A stretch of 64,000 nt of DNA, taken from Sympetrum striolatum (Eukaryota; Arthropoda; Insecta; Odonata; Libellulidae). Under the pieces are notes generated by a model, which saw nothing but the letters and a program-made list of their open reading frames with translations, did no database searches and was not told the origin of the DNA. Where the stretch lies: positions 68,811,454 to 68,875,453 of the forward strand of contig OX388345.1 of NCBI GenBank assembly GCA_947579665.1. The letters are read 5' to 3'. Position numbers and translations under genes: made by a program. Of this stretch, positions 1-13,045 are shown one piece after another (the stretch's first letter is position 1; every line of letters begins with the position of its first letter).

Positions 1-2249
1 AGAGGTACATTTATCAAAAAGCTTCTGGAGATACCCAAGTCTTCTGTCACTAAGACACTAAGATAGTTCCATCCGAGGGATTCTATCATTGCTGAAATAC
101 TGCTGTCAAATCTGATATCTCCCTTGACCAACTTTGCTACTCTACGTTGAACCATCTCAAGATCGGAAATTAATCCTACCTCGTGAGGATCCCAAATCGC
201 AAAGAAATGCTCAAGTGGAGGTCGAATCAGGGAAAAGTGCGCTATTTCTTTGGCTCTCGATGAACATCCTCTCAGGATTCAACAGGATAACCTTTGCATC
301 CCATTCGCCTTTCCTATTACACTTCAAATATGCTTTTTGAAGGAAAAAAGGGTAGGTTTTTTTCATAAGTTACGTAGAGTACTTATTGTAGCAGACATGG
401 TTTATTATAAGTAGTTTATTTTGGTTTCACGACAAATCCCTTTAAATTTTTATAATTATCGAAATATCTCAGTTTTTATTATTCAATAAGTTACCAATAA
501 ATCGATAAGTGTTCACAGATAGATAGACATTCAGCTGAATTATGAACGCTTGGAAGCATATTGGTTTTTTTTAAATAAAATATCAGGCTCCGATGAAAAT
601 ATTTGTAAGCTCTACTAAATCTGATTATAAAATGCAAGCTATGTTTGCTCCATTGATGTAAAAGATAATGATGGAAAATGGTAATTACAGCAAATAAAAG
701 AGAAAATTAAAATGTCCCCAACGTTGCAGCGAAGAATGATGCGACAATTGCTGCTGCGTCAGAGAAGTTAAAAAATGAGTTTGCATGTTTACTTAATTCA
801 TTATAAAAAATAATTTTAAACCGTTCATGTACTCTTTTATACATACTGATTTCTTAAGGAGGAACAAATATGAGTATAGGGTGATTTGAAGAGAAAATAT
901 TTTTAAATCCAGCATAAGGGTATCGTTAACATAAAGAGCCTGCTATTTGCTCAAGGAAACAAGAACTTTGGTTTATTTTGTATTTGATAATATAAATTTC
1001 GCATTAAGATATATATATTGTCTACAAATTATTTACTATACGACCATGGTTTCGATGACGATGATTGTGTTATAAAACACCAAAACAATCGTTGCGTAGT
1101 GAATAACCTGTTGAAAATATATAAATATTTCTTAGTGTTCTTAAAAAAATGAAAATCAATCAGCTTTCACTATACATAACCATGTGTGTTACTTTTTGCT
1201 TCAACGGCAAGTTCAACTTCGGAAGTAATTTCAACTTCCAGAAAATTTTGCAGAGCACATATGAGATATACTAATCTACCCTACAATGTATCCACGGAAA
1301 CGATAAATGATTAATCTACAACAACTCATAACGCGCAAATAAACCCGCGGAGCAACGAGTTAATAAAGAGAAATTCCAGCAAAAATCGGATATCAGCTCA
1401 TCAAAGGATTCAGATCTCTCCTTTAAAGGCTCATGTTCATAACCACTACGTTTAAAGAGAATGCATAACCAAGTCTTTCACCTACGACAAAGATATTTAC
1501 TACGGAGTAACTCCCCTGTTATGAGTTACAAAATCACCAGAAAGATCTTGAACGCCTCTTTATCTCTGACCCAGCGATTTTTTTCGGTATTCTCAACGGA
1601 TAAGGGAATGGACTGTAAAAATGACACCTTGTTTGAACGATGCCCGAACAACGGAGTCGCGAAATCTCTTTAATTTATTAATATCAAAAAAGCGGTCCCT
1701 TTAACCGCAAACAAAACGAGAAAGTCGAGGGGGAAAACATTGCCCCGATAGCTTTTGTAAACATATCGGGACAGATTTATAACGTGCATATCGCGTGCTC
1801 CGATATTTTCGAAAAAACTCGAATTATCGGCGGAGTTCTCCTTTATCGTGAACCGCTTCTTTTAGGGGGACGAAACCCTCTCTCTCTACACTCTCACCAG
1901 AGAGCGCCACAGGTGCAACGGCGATGCGCATCTGTTTCTGGAAAACGCCTGGATGAGAAAACTATTGGACAGAATGCAAGCCAGACTGAGGTAGCCAATG
2001 GTGATCGAAGCAAGCCACTTCAAGTAGGGCGTCCTAACCACGAGTGAACTGCGAGTTAAATTTTCCTTAGAGTGAGCAATCGCTACTTATCTATATATGG
2101 GGAATACATACTGATAAATGTAAGGAACAATAAAAATGGTGTTATTTCTTTAATATATCTCACGAAGTAAATATCTCCATACTTTTAATCTTCCAGCCAC
2201 CTATCTTATCATGGAGTGATTCTGTTTAAAATTAATAAATATAAGCAGT
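1..2249. other. AT-rich stretch, nothing recognised
   Basis: Only short ORFs without recognisable motifs are present. I see no clear repeat, RNA gene or transposon terminus. Confidence 0.5.
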
Positions 2250-2250
2250 T

Positions 2251-2402
2251 TAAATAAATTGAAGAAATAAAATATTCACTTGTAATATTTTCCACTGAAT
2301 ATTTTACACAGTACCGGTTTCACCAGAAGATGTAAGTTATCTTGCGTAAAATATACGGCGGAAAATAATACAAGTGAAAATTTAATTCCTTCAATTTATT
2401 TT
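2251..2402. repeat. Hairpin element A (about 60-bp arms, loop with ACCGGTTTC and CAGAAGATG)
   Basis: The arms are about 2251-2310 and 2341-2402. Both read AAATAAATTGAAG... to ...TATTTTAC, one as the reverse complement of the other, with scattered mismatches. The 30-base loop contains ACCGGTTTC followed by ACCAGAAGATG. The same two words occur in the hairpins near 18.5 and 52.4 kb, so this looks like one dispersed family. It is probably a non-autonomous mobile element; its outer borders are not certain. Confidence 0.6.
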
Positions 2403-2659
2403 TATGGAATTCCACATAGTCAAGCTTGCTACCATTGATTTTATTTTATAAGCAGTTTGTTTTGAATTTGAATTATTTATCATCGTTTCCTCATACTCTT
2501 TCCTTCTATACCAAGATAGCATAATAAGTAGAGGTAGCCTTACGATAGTTGGAGATGTTTCATAATAAAGTTTCTTGTATTTTTTTCTTTTCTGTGAATA
2601 CGATATACATAATAATAACCTCAACTTTACTAGGCAAATTCTGGTTTTGAGAGAATAGA

Positions 2660-2760
2660 TATAAAATTAAGCCTTCGGCCACTGCTTAAACAACCATGCC
2701 TCAGCCAGGATTCGAACCTTGGCGAAAAGCTAGCATGATAATCCGTAAGATTTGGAAGCC
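2660..2760 (-). repeat. tRNA-related SINE fragment
   Basis: The minus strand carries a B-box-like GGTTCGAATCCTGGCTGAGG followed by ATGGTTGT, resembling the B box and downstream sequence of the SINE at 46.95 kb. The A box is not clear. It is a fragment or a diverged copy. Confidence 0.4.
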
Positions 2761-2769
2761 ATTACGACT

Positions 2770-5027
2770 AAGTATTTATATATATATATAAATATGTGTA
2801 CCTTCTTCGGTATAAATACGTAAATGATACTATTCATTACTGTTTCAAGGATGTACGTAAGTAATGATTTTAGATTCTCATTATCGAGAAAGGAAAATAG
2901 ATCTACATTAAAGAATTCCCCATCTACGGTTGGGCGTCCCCACAATAAGCTACCAAATTAGCGTGGTTAAACATTAAAATACGGTTGAGATATATTGAAA
3001 CACGGTTGCTATCATTCTGTTCATTTTGCAAGGATCGACTACAATTATTTTTAGTACATAAATTGAGAGCAAAAATTAAAATCTACAGAGCAACTTATTA
3101 TCGATTGAACTAATCCAATACGTTATACAATTAGAGTAGTTACACTTCAACTATTATGTTGAACTTACGCGTTACCTAAAATGTGGTTTGTATTTGGTAT
3201 TCGTCGCTCTAGGGATTGGAAGAAGATGGAAGAGTATGGAGGTGGAATGCGTGGACCAAAAGTTAAAGTTGGGATCCCTAAGGGTCGATAGGGAGGGAGA
3301 GAGGGGTGGGCCCGAATGCGAGTTGTCGATAAGCCCCTTTCCCGATTCAAGGGTCTGTGGGCAGAGAAAAGGGTTTTGCCAGTAAATATAAAGTGTTTGC
3401 AATGTTCATGTTGAGATTTTTATTCGGAAGAGTATTGAAGATGGAAATATACCGAATATAATGCAAATCCCGTTTCGAAAATGAAGAATGAGAACTCAAA
3501 CATATAGAATTTGCGAAGTATATGTGCCTCTATTTTTTTCGACTCCAGCGGCGATGTACATCAACAGTAACCGAGACCATGATACCGCACGCCACCTACC
3601 GATAAGGTTAACCGCAGATTGCGATGTTCAATATTGCGCTGAGGTTAGACCAAGCAAGCGAAAGTGAAAGCGAATGTGTGGGAGTCGAAATCGGCACAAA
3701 TTTGAAAACAGGTGAACCAGGATCGCTCCACGCCAAGTTTCCTTGGTTTCGGCAACAAAAGTATCCATCACAATCAACTTAAAAAACATGTTTCACGAGA
3801 AGGCATCTGCCTGTATCGCTCTTGCGTTAATTCTATCCTTTGCGAACAACAGCAAAAAACAAATGAGAGCGGTTATGTACTAAAACATCGTAAAGTTATC
3901 GTAATTATTTGCTCATTATTCTATGTACTGGTGTAGTGTCCAAAATCAGCGATGGTATAACGTGCTGCTTTATAAATCTCTGAATGGAATATCCCTTCCA
4001 TTTGAATGAACGTCAAAGAGGATACAATTCCTCAAGAACCCCAAAACCGACATTAACTTTGATCAGTACCTGATATTATTGCACTGCGATGGAACTGGTT
4101 AGTAAGTAACGTAGGATTTATCACTATTTTTTATACTATTACATTAGAATTCCAATATTTCACGCCTGAGATAGACCATTTCACTGTATAATAAGAATAA
4201 ACTACAAAATTTTCGTGACATATTTTTGGAATAATTTGTCGTTTATCTACCTTGATGGGTAAAAGGCCGTATAGCGTAAAGCATGCGGTTTAAGAGAAAG
4301 TACATCTAAATTTGTTCGGTTGCAACACATAATGATTCTCCTTTTAAAAAATTTCTTATTTTGTAAACAGAAAATAATTAAAATCTCATCTTTAGTCTAT
4401 GTCTTTCTTTCTTCATTTTAAATAAGTCGAATAGCCAGTATGTTTCTCAGGATTATCACTTTCCCTTCTCGAGGGTGTTTTCCAGCAGTAATTTTACTCT
4501 TTTCAAAAGTGCAGACTAGGGATTAATTGTAAATCCTAAACGTATTTCCCTTTCATGTTTGTGTTTTCTTTCTTCTAATTCCTAAAATCTCCATATTTAA
4601 ACCACTCTCAATCTAGTCTAGAAATGAAGTCGTTTTACTATTGCTATAATAATTCGGCTAGGGATACATGCTCAATAATTGTATTTCCCTAATTCTTAAC
4701 GATCGCGTATCATTCGTAGAAAATATTAACTCTTAAATTAATTATTCATTGCGAAAAACAGAATACTCCTACACACCATAAGACAGCTTATGAATAAGTA
4801 GATGATGCGTGTCTGCTGAAGTACGTTGGCTAACCGAGTGTCAGTTGGTTGGGCTGGATCCATTCTCAATTAAATATAAGATTTTTGCTAACTAACTCTA
4901 CTTAAGTAATCAAATCACCATTATGTAGAGGATAATAAAATGACTTAAGCTTTTGAGTAATCTCAAATATTAATAATTCAGAAAATATTCACAAATGGAT
5001 AAATATGAGCACAGCAGACGGTATGTA
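2770..5027. other. No gene recognised; small GC-richer patch at about 3220-3370
   Basis: A short TA-rich microsatellite sits at about 2772-2795. The 3220-3370 patch is purine-rich on the + strand and open in several frames on both strands, which suggests base composition rather than coding. Nothing else was recognised. Confidence 0.4.
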
Positions 5028-5060
5028 GGGGTTGGGGGATTGGGGAGAATTGGGATGGGG
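5028..5060 (+). other. G-quadruplex-forming motif
   Basis: Five runs of three or more G occur within 33 bases: GGGG-TT-GGGGG-ATT-GGGG-AGAATT-GGG-AT-GGGG. All loops are seven bases or shorter. It lies on the + strand, the non-template strand of the RRM gene, at the edge of a purine-rich GC-richer island (5028-5420). Confidence 0.75.
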
Positions 5061-5677
5061 ATTATATGAAGGATTTAGCTCAAGGAAAAGAAAAGATCAT
5101 CCCAATAGGAGGCTCTTCTCGCAGAGGAATCCCGTGGAAATGGAATATCGAACTCTCCACACCTCATACTGGAGGGAAAGAAATGGAATTCCTAATGCCG
5201 AAATGGAATGGAAAGAGGGTTGTTCTTTCACGGGAAGGGGGGGAAGGTACAGAAAAAAATGGCGGGAGGAAAACGAGTAAATTCCCACGGTCCGATAGCT
5301 AAGAGCGGGGTTCATAGGGCGGGAGTGCTCTGTCGGATCGAAGCACGCAAAGATGCGACGATTTTATCCTGCGCGAGAATAAGGGGTGCCGAGGAAGACG
5401 GAGGGTAATGGGAAGGAAACGGCAATGAAGATGCCTTCAAAAGGAATATGCGAGACGTGGAAGAAAAAAAGATGGATTTAAAAGCGAAAGGACCATTCCG
5501 TTAGAGTGAAAACCAATCCAAACATCCAATGAACTGAAAAAAACGAGTATGATAGGGCTTAATTTAATTTAATGTTTCAACGCTTGAGATATATCGTTAT
5601 GGAAACAAATATAACCGTCCCATTTATTACAACTATTAATGTAACTTGAGTATTTTTGTTGAGCATTAGATGACGAA
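5061..5677. other. Purine-rich GC-richer island and flank, no gene
   Basis: About 5061-5420 is rich in GGAA/GGGA words on the + strand. Overlapping short ORFs in several frames on both strands reflect few stop codons in purine-rich DNA. No protein motif was seen. Confidence 0.4.
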
Positions 5678-5747
5678 GGGCCACCGGATAGCCAACTAGA
5701 TCGCTTTCGGCGAAAGCAGTCCCACGTTCGATTCCCTGCGGGAGCCA
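5678..5747 (+). repeat. tRNA-like SINE head, related to the copy at 22.6 kb
   Basis: It contains CCGGATAGCC, GCGAAAGCAGTCCCACGTTCG and ATTCCCTGCGGGAGCC. The order and wording match the tRNA-like head at 22541-22672 (minus): CCGGATAGTC, GTCCCGTGTTCGATTCCC, GGGAGCC. The B box (ACGTTCGATTCCC) is at about 5724-5735. The 3' tail is not evident. Confidence 0.5.
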
Positions 5748-6213
5748 CAATCTTCGAGTTATTGGGAAATAATCTGAATTAATATATAGAGGGTCCAAAC
5801 GTCTAGATGATCAAATTATGGCGTCGAGGATGTCGATACGATAACCATGTGTCACATATGGTGAATGCCGCCTGGTTTAGACATATCTTTTAAAGGGATG
5901 CCGCGTCGTGGCCAAAAATTAAGATGGCAGTCATATTTCTATAAGATTTATGGACAGTAAAATTTCAAAACTATAATAGAAAATTCCATAGGTTTATATA
6001 ATCCTAATGCAAACTTCACTAAACTAAATTAAAATTTAATTATAAGCTTTTCAGAGCGTCGCGGATTATAAGGCCGACAAGAATGAGCCAGTAGGGACAG
6101 AAGTATTTGAATAAATAGTTGGAAATATAGAAAAGTTTCAAATGAGATGAAATTTCAAATGAGGATCTACAACAAATAAAATTATGTGGAGAAGAAAGGC
6201 AGCCCAACCCTTT

Positions 6214-6276
6214 GGTAGTTTCTATTGCAAAAAGTAATTTTTGCAATAGAAATTCTATTGTAGAAACTACTTTTTG
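6214..6276. repeat. Perfect 14-bp hairpin with a third degenerate copy
   Basis: TTCTATTGCAAAAA (6220-6233) is followed by the 4-base loop GTAA and its exact reverse complement (6238-6251). GTAGAAACTACTTTTTGCAA just downstream repeats the module once more. It may be a fold-back duplication; no function is visible. Confidence 0.65.
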
Positions 6277-8544
6277 CAAGATATAAATCAATCATTTTTA
6301 CTATGACTAAATATTTCACAAAAGCTTTTAAATATTTGAATACTCGAGAAATACCTACAGATGTAAATAAGATATAGGATAGTATTCGAAGACCTAAATA
6401 ACGCGAACCAATATGAATTACAAAAAAGTAAAGTGTCCATGCTGTAAATAAATCGGTCTGCCAATAACATAATATGATAATTGCAAAATGCACATCCAGT
6501 TATTACCTACTTCTATTAAGTGACTCTATCGAGCCGTTATTTAAACGTAGAATATCAATCCCCATTTCCTATTCGAAAAGACGTATTTGTAATACTATAA
6601 CTGTCACTGTATAGTTACAGAGCAAATTCTTCCCCAAGAAATTCGTTAATATAGAAGCCATTCAAATTGATTTAAGTAATACATCGATCACTTAATATCT
6701 ATCAAACACATTAACAAACGAATATGGTGACCATCGATGTAAGCTCAACTGAATATAGAGATTGAAAATGTTTCAGAATATATACTGTCTACTAATCTGA
6801 TTGCTTTACTTCAGAAATTATTAATACATCTAGTTCTATTCTAATATTAATTTAATCTGTTGAAACTGTTCATCAGACATCAGCTTCACTTATAAGAATA
6901 GAATTTTTTTACAAATTACTATGATTACTTGACGAGTTCGAACTATGATTTGATGCTTAATGTTATCATATACACAAATCAAATGTTGAAACCCTAGATG
7001 AATTTGTTGATGAAGTTGTCGCTATACATTTGGTTTCTATTCTCATTCCTTTTAAGTGTATTGAGATTAGTTGTTTGATGTATCTAATTAGGTTGGTGAA
7101 GCTAGAGAAATATGTTACGTATTAGAGTCAAATGTGAATAATAACTAATTCATAATCCATCCACGCCCACTCAATAAAATTTTTAGAAATTTTTTGATAC
7201 TAAAAATGTCCAATATCCGGTTTTATTTAGATGGTCATTCAATTGTAACACCTGTATAGCTATAAATTTGTGCCAATTCAATAGCTTTAATTTTTCCTTC
7301 TACAATATGAATGAGAGGTATGATAGATCTTCCACAAGACTTCTATTCCCTGGGTGAATAACATATCAAAGAGAGCCGAATTTCCAGTATTTGTTAACAT
7401 TGTAATGAAATTTCCATCATCGACATAAATTTGCAGCTCATGCGAACCGCGTACACCCCTACAACAGTCCACAATACTCTAAATAGACGCACAGGAGAGA
7501 AAAGTGCGCAAAGCATTACAGAGGGCAAGAATCGATGCGAGTCGGGGCGAAACGAGAGACATGACAGAAGGCCCAAATAAGAAGCTATGCCGGCGAGGAT
7601 ATGAAGGGGGAGGAACGACTTAAGACACGTGAGAATCGTGAAAACAGGGCGGAGGAAAAGAGCGAAAAAGAGAATGAAAAGTAAGAATTAGGGGCAATGG
7701 GGGGAAAGGCAGGAATTCCGTATCGGCGGAGGAATATAAGACGTTGGGTGGGCGGAGTTAAGGAGCCCTTTCGGATGGTGTGAGGAGTAGGGTTTCTCGA
7801 AAGACGAGAGCTGGTGGGAGTCGGGAAGCTGAAGGAGAGAGGATGCGCAATAAGGATCGGCTGGATATGTCCTCTGGGAGGGCGTAGAAGAGGTCGGAGG
7901 AAGGATGAGGAGCAGTTTGGAGAGCGCGTTGGAGGCGTCCAAATTACCTATTTCGGAGACCTTAACGTCCGCCATCAAACTCGCCCGTCCCGGTGAGGAC
8001 ATTAGGAGTCCTCCGGAGACCGAAAACCCATTCCGCCTTGCTTTACTCTTCTCGATAATCACGGTTGCTCATCACCGGATGAAGTGCACCGGTTTGTTGC
8101 TTTGTTTTTCCCCGCCCGCGGAGATGGCGTCTTTTTACGGGTCCGAGAATTAAAAGTGATAGTTTTTTCGTGGGGTGGGGGATATCCGACGGAGCGACAG
8201 CTTTCTTCCATTAAATCGTGAGTCATGAGTCCCCGCAGTTTCTTTCATTCCGATTACGGTCTGCGGCGAAAGACACTCTGACTGATGAATTCCGGCGATA
8301 TTCTCTGAAGAATCGAGAAGGAGCTAATATTTCGCGGAATTTCCACGATGTCGACTTAGCTTCTTGCTTACCCATGGCGATGGTGGCAATTAAATGCCAC
8401 GAGATGAAATTTTCTGGCATTTTCAACTCTGACAGTACTGTATCTCGCTATAAATTCTATAATTAAGATGTTTATATTTCCTTCCACAGTAAATGAATGT
8501 GTATCCCGCCACTTAATTCTAGTTGATTTGCCAATGTCTATGTC
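6277..8544. other. No gene recognised; GC-richer island at about 7500-8160
   Basis: The island is G/A-rich on the + strand from about 7500 to 7930 and mixed afterwards, with frequent CpG. The longest frame (124 codons, minus, 7688-8062) has a low-complexity S/P/L composition and no domain I know. Opposite-strand frames are equally open, so I do not call it a gene. Confidence 0.4.
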
Positions 8545-8660
8545 AGGTCCATGCAAGCTGCCTTTCGGTGTGTGGCAGGGGGTGCAAGCACCATGACTAT
8601 TTTCCTAGTCGATTGCTTTTGCATATTTTTTGCGGAAAAATTAATTAACCAATAGAAAAT
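8545..8660 (-). mobile_element. 5'-truncated non-LTR retrotransposon 3' end (TGTAGA-tail family)
   Basis: The minus strand carries CACCCCCTGCCACACACCGA, the 3' landmark of the LINE family at 24.2 kb. Just before it are remnants of the Phe/Arg-rich RT C-terminus (TTTTTCCGCAAAAAATATGC). Only about 100 bp remain. Confidence 0.6.
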
Positions 8661-8769
8661 GGTTTTAACTAATCATTTATTGACAAAAATGAAATTTTAA
8701 GAGCATAATTGGCGCAATTATATAATTAATTTCAACTTTTTGCACTATTATTAGTAACTACATTGGTTT

Positions 8770-8864
8770 GTCCTATTTTTACTAAATTCTATTAAATAAG
8801 TCCTATTTTACTAATTCTATTGACATTAAATTCTACTAAATAAGTCCTATTTTTACTAAATATG
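8770..8864. repeat. Three copies of a TCCTATTTTTACTAAAT unit
   Basis: Copies begin at about 8771, 8801 and 8844. The first two continue into ATTCTA(T/C)TAAATAAG. It is a short AT-rich tandem duplication with small indels. Confidence 0.7.
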
Positions 8865-11800
8865 GTACTCTTTGAGCAAAATTTTCGCCTCTCCTGATCA
8901 AAGAAAGCCAAAGTCCCGATTTTCTGCGATTTCTGCCGCTGTTTCTCAACTCTACAAGGGCAGCGAAGAGTGTTTTCAAGTTACCATGACTACCGTTAGA
9001 AGCATTTTACTTGATTGATTTTCAGCAAGGATTAATCGACTTCGGTACCACATTATCCATTAACTTTTTATAACTATTAACCATTAAACTCCTGAAAAAC
9101 ATTATACAGGCCTAAATGTTACTCACTTCGTCAATTACAAAAGAACTTTAATCCAAAATATGATCACATAAAAATTTCTTTGCTAATATATCTACAACAG
9201 AAAGGTCACATTCGAGATTATTCATCTTAGAGAAGTATTCGCCAACATTTAGCTTACAACCAAGTCACTCTTACAAATCAACTTAAATCCTTCTGTACAT
9301 TAAGAAACACATTTGTAAATAAATTCTATTTAAAAGAAGAAAATATCAACTATGGATAATTACATTTTAAAAGTATTGAAGAAAATTCCTGAGCAAAAAA
9401 ACATACCAAAGCGTGCAATAAGGTAATAATATTTCCATAATGTAAAAGGTGAAAGGTGACTTTAGACGCAATAATGTTTCAACTAGGAAAATTAATAATG
9501 ACATTAAACAATATTTATTAATTATAAAATTAAAATTAATAATAAATAAAAATGGCATGGTTTGACTCTGGTTCTGTAAGACCATTTTCCCATGGAAAAT
9601 TCCTATTAAACATAAAAATATTTCCCATCATTTCTCATTCATCTCATCAGATATTTTTAATTATAGCGCATTATTAATGCTGAACAAAAAATATGTCATA
9701 CTCGGTTATTATGCGGCACACTTTGACTGCATATTCCGCACTCAAGGTTGAGAAGAATTAATTGATTGAATTAGCAGGAAGTGGAATAATATATATTTTT
9801 TATAAACTACGACAATAACAGGAACGTGCATTTGTCTCACTATTGCCCCTTTCCCGGTCTTTCAAGTTTCGGTTAGGAGGCATCGCTCTCTAGATACCCT
9901 ATGTTTGCCACTCATTTATAGCGGATCTTCCGAACGCTATCATAGCATCGACATCTTGGAGGGTCTCTCAGGACGCCGTAAAGCCTAGAACATCATTAGC
10001 TGCCATATCTTAAAGTCCTTCCAGGCTGCTACATTAACTCCTTCACGGAGGTATAAAAAACATTTTACGCGCTATAATGCCGCGGCGATAACATTCTAAA
10101 GGTTAAGTGTCTGAGCATCCGTGTTAAAAAATAAATAAGACAAAATAATGGGTGCCATCTCATATTTGTTGCCAAGAGTTTTGGGTCACTACGTGCATTT
10201 TATACGCTCTACGCCCCTGAATATGGGCTATTCATTTCCGCTGGGACCTTTAATATTTGCGATATTTGAAAAATTAGAGAAACGCTGAACGTTCCCGATG
10301 TCGATGCGGGAGAGAAAATTTCAAAATAAAAGAACATAAATGAATTAATTTATAGTCGCATGATCCGAATATAGCAAAGAGAGCTTTATTTTATGGGAAA
10401 TTTATAGTCAATCCAAAATGAGTTACTAAAAAGACAACAACCTCTCTACCCGAAACATTAAATGCTCGCAAAATATTGCCGCCAACGTTGGCCTGTCCTC
10501 ACCTAATGGTTTGTACCCATAAAAGGCTTTAAGTATTTAATTATTAAAATAAAGAATTGGTAGAGCTAAATTTATATTTATATTATTTTTTAATACGATA
10601 AATTATTGCCGACGGTATAAATATCTCAGAAATTCTATCGATTTTCGAAATTCACATGCCATCCTAATTATAATAATACAATGTTGATAATTTTTTTATG
10701 GAAAATTTTGATGATTATAACAGTTCGCTCAAATACACTTTTAAGAATAAGAAAATCCATTTCAATTTAATGTTCCAAGTAATAAACGCAAAAATAAATT
10801 CGAAGTTAATAAATAAATGAAAAATAACCATCCATAATTCAACACGAATTTTAAAGTATATGTTCTTACATTATTTCTAAATTACATCACCGAAAACGGG
10901 CAAAAAATACTCAGCATAAAATTTAAATTTAACGCGGTAGCTCCAAAAATAATTGCGTTATATATCTATATAATATCTAATATATTTAAAAAATATTATT
11001 AGTTTTCAATGATTTTTACAAAGTACTTTATAATTTTTGTTCGGCATCCAATCAAGATTTTGTAATGAAATCAGATTTCACGTATTGTTAACTGGAATGC
11101 ATTAGTTATTTCCAGTTCAGTCGTTTCATTTTATTACAGCATTTTTGCAATTTATTCTTAAATCCTCGAGATATTTTATCTGATTATTCTGATTAATAGA
11201 CAAAATAAACACATATAAACTTCACAGAATCAGGCAAGGTATTGTTGTAATCCATAATGGAAAGAATATATTTTATAAATTAATAATCATTTTACATAGT
11301 GATTATTTTAAGAATTTATAAAATTTGTGGTAAAAGTACAATTCCACCTTATATTCTTTCCAAAATAATCACGATATGGGCTTAACATACAAACGCACCA
11401 AAATTTATATGAATTTCCATCCTAAATGACATAAAATCAAATTGAACCAAGTTGCTAAGGTCCATTTTATTAAGAAATAACGTTCGTAAATTCAATTTCG
11501 CAAAAAAGAATAAAATCACGTTATAACAACAAATTTATATTAAATTTCCTCCAATATTGCCGTATCTGGTTCTGGAAATGATAATTCTAACATAGCGTGT
11601 TTTTTTCAGGTTTCTCGTCATATTTTTTATATATACAAAATACGATGCTTATGACGTGATAATGGATAAATAAATCATCCGACATTAAATTTATAAAACA
11701 TACAACTACTCAAGTTTAGCTCAGTTTATGAACAGTATCATCAACAAAATGATAGATCAGCAATCTAATAGTGACGAATGATGTAAACATAAATTATTAT

Positions 11801-12479
11801 AAACAATCGACATCGACAACTTTAAACCGACCAATGTGGCGGCAGAAACAAAATGAAAGTTCGTGCACATGTTATTTATCAGGCACTAAACGTTCTAAAA
11901 AGTTAATGAAATGAGTAAGTCATTCGGAAACTGCAGTCAAGGAAGCGGCCTCCCATCTGGGGTATTTCGCAGATTTGTTTCCCAATAACACCTCCATCCT
12001 CCTCCTCCGAGCTCCGCAATAAAAATTTACGACGCAAATCTGATCCCCCTTATCTTTCGGGTCACATCCGTGACCCACTTCAGCCATCCCACGTGCTCGA
12101 TGGCTTCAATCATGCACCATGTCGATACCATTCCGGAAAAATTAAAAAGAGCCAAGATTTTTCATTTCCCGCTGTTTGTTTCGCCGACTGAAACACGAAT
12201 ATGAACGCAAACTGCTCCCTCTCGATCTAAGGAAGCCTAATCTTTCGCGAGGAGTGGATAGTCCATTTATTCCCCCAGAATCCCATTCGGTGCTGTGGCG
12301 GATTTCAATCACTTCATCCCAATCTCCTTTGTGGGACAAGAACGAGTGAAAAAAATGACCAAACGTCCGCGCATACTTGGGCGGATTCCCCTTACCCGTT
12401 GTTTCTACGGGATGGCCCTTGTAGAAATCTTTAATGGTTTCCAGTAAAATTTTACGATACATTTCTAATACAAATTCTG
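8865..12479. other. AT-rich, nothing recognised; GC-richer patch at about 11935-12440
   Basis: A 106-codon frame on the minus strand (12142-12462) lies in the patch, but I recognise no domain and see no splice or promoter context. The rest is AT-rich without clear repeats. Confidence 0.4.
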
Positions 12480-12645
12480 TTGGTTTCCCAGAGGGTTTCA
12501 GTCATTGGTTTAAAGTTTAAACGAAAATATATTGTTTTCCTATAGGTTTTAAACAAAATCCTATTGTTTTCCACATATATTCCTATTGCTTTCCTAATGG
12601 TTTTCTACTGATATTCCTATTGCTTTTCTAATTCTTAATCTTGAT
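12480..12645 (+). repeat. Cluster of CCTATTGNTTTCC words
   Basis: The + strand repeats words such as CCTATTGTTTTCC, CCTATTGCTTTCC and CCTATTGCTTTTC several times. The complementary words form a second cluster 200 bp downstream (12845-13045), so the pair is a loose inverted arrangement. Confidence 0.65.
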
Positions 12646-12844
12646 CGAAAGAGATCTCGAATTTCATGAATACATTTCAGAATCTTTCGCCAACTTTCTG
12701 TAATACAACACGCAAATTTGAAATAATAGTTAACGAATGGCGCAATATGCTCAAGTTCCACAAACTCTTCTAATGTTCATTAGTATATCTCATTAATATT
12801 CTGCAATATGCCTGAATCCAATAAGAAAAGCGAGCTTCCTAATA

Positions 12845-13045
12845 CTCATACACACCAATGAAGACACAGCAGAAAACCAATAGGCACCAATAAGATGCAA
12901 TAAAACGTCCCAATAGGAAATGCCAAGCTTTTTAATACCAATACAAACCAACAAAGCCACCTATAGGAAACAATAGGAACTAACAGAAACCAATATAAGC
13001 AAATGAAAACCAACATAAACCAATAGGAATATCTATAGGAACCTA
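12845..13045 (-). repeat. Mirror cluster of GGNAACCAATAGG-type words
   Basis: The + strand carries ACCAATAGG, CCAATAGGAA, AACAATAGGAAC and similar words many times, the complement of the 12.5-kb cluster. Spacing is irregular, so this is not a simple tandem array. The long low-complexity frame on the minus strand (Y/F/W/L-rich) comes from the repeats. Confidence 0.65.

Noticed and set aside
7688..8062. 124-codon minus-strand frame
   Set aside because: Low-complexity Ser/Pro/Leu composition in a G/A-rich island, with opposite-strand frames also open; no motif.
12142..12462. 106-codon minus-strand frame
   Set aside because: No recognised domain and no supporting signals; kept only as a note in the regional entry.
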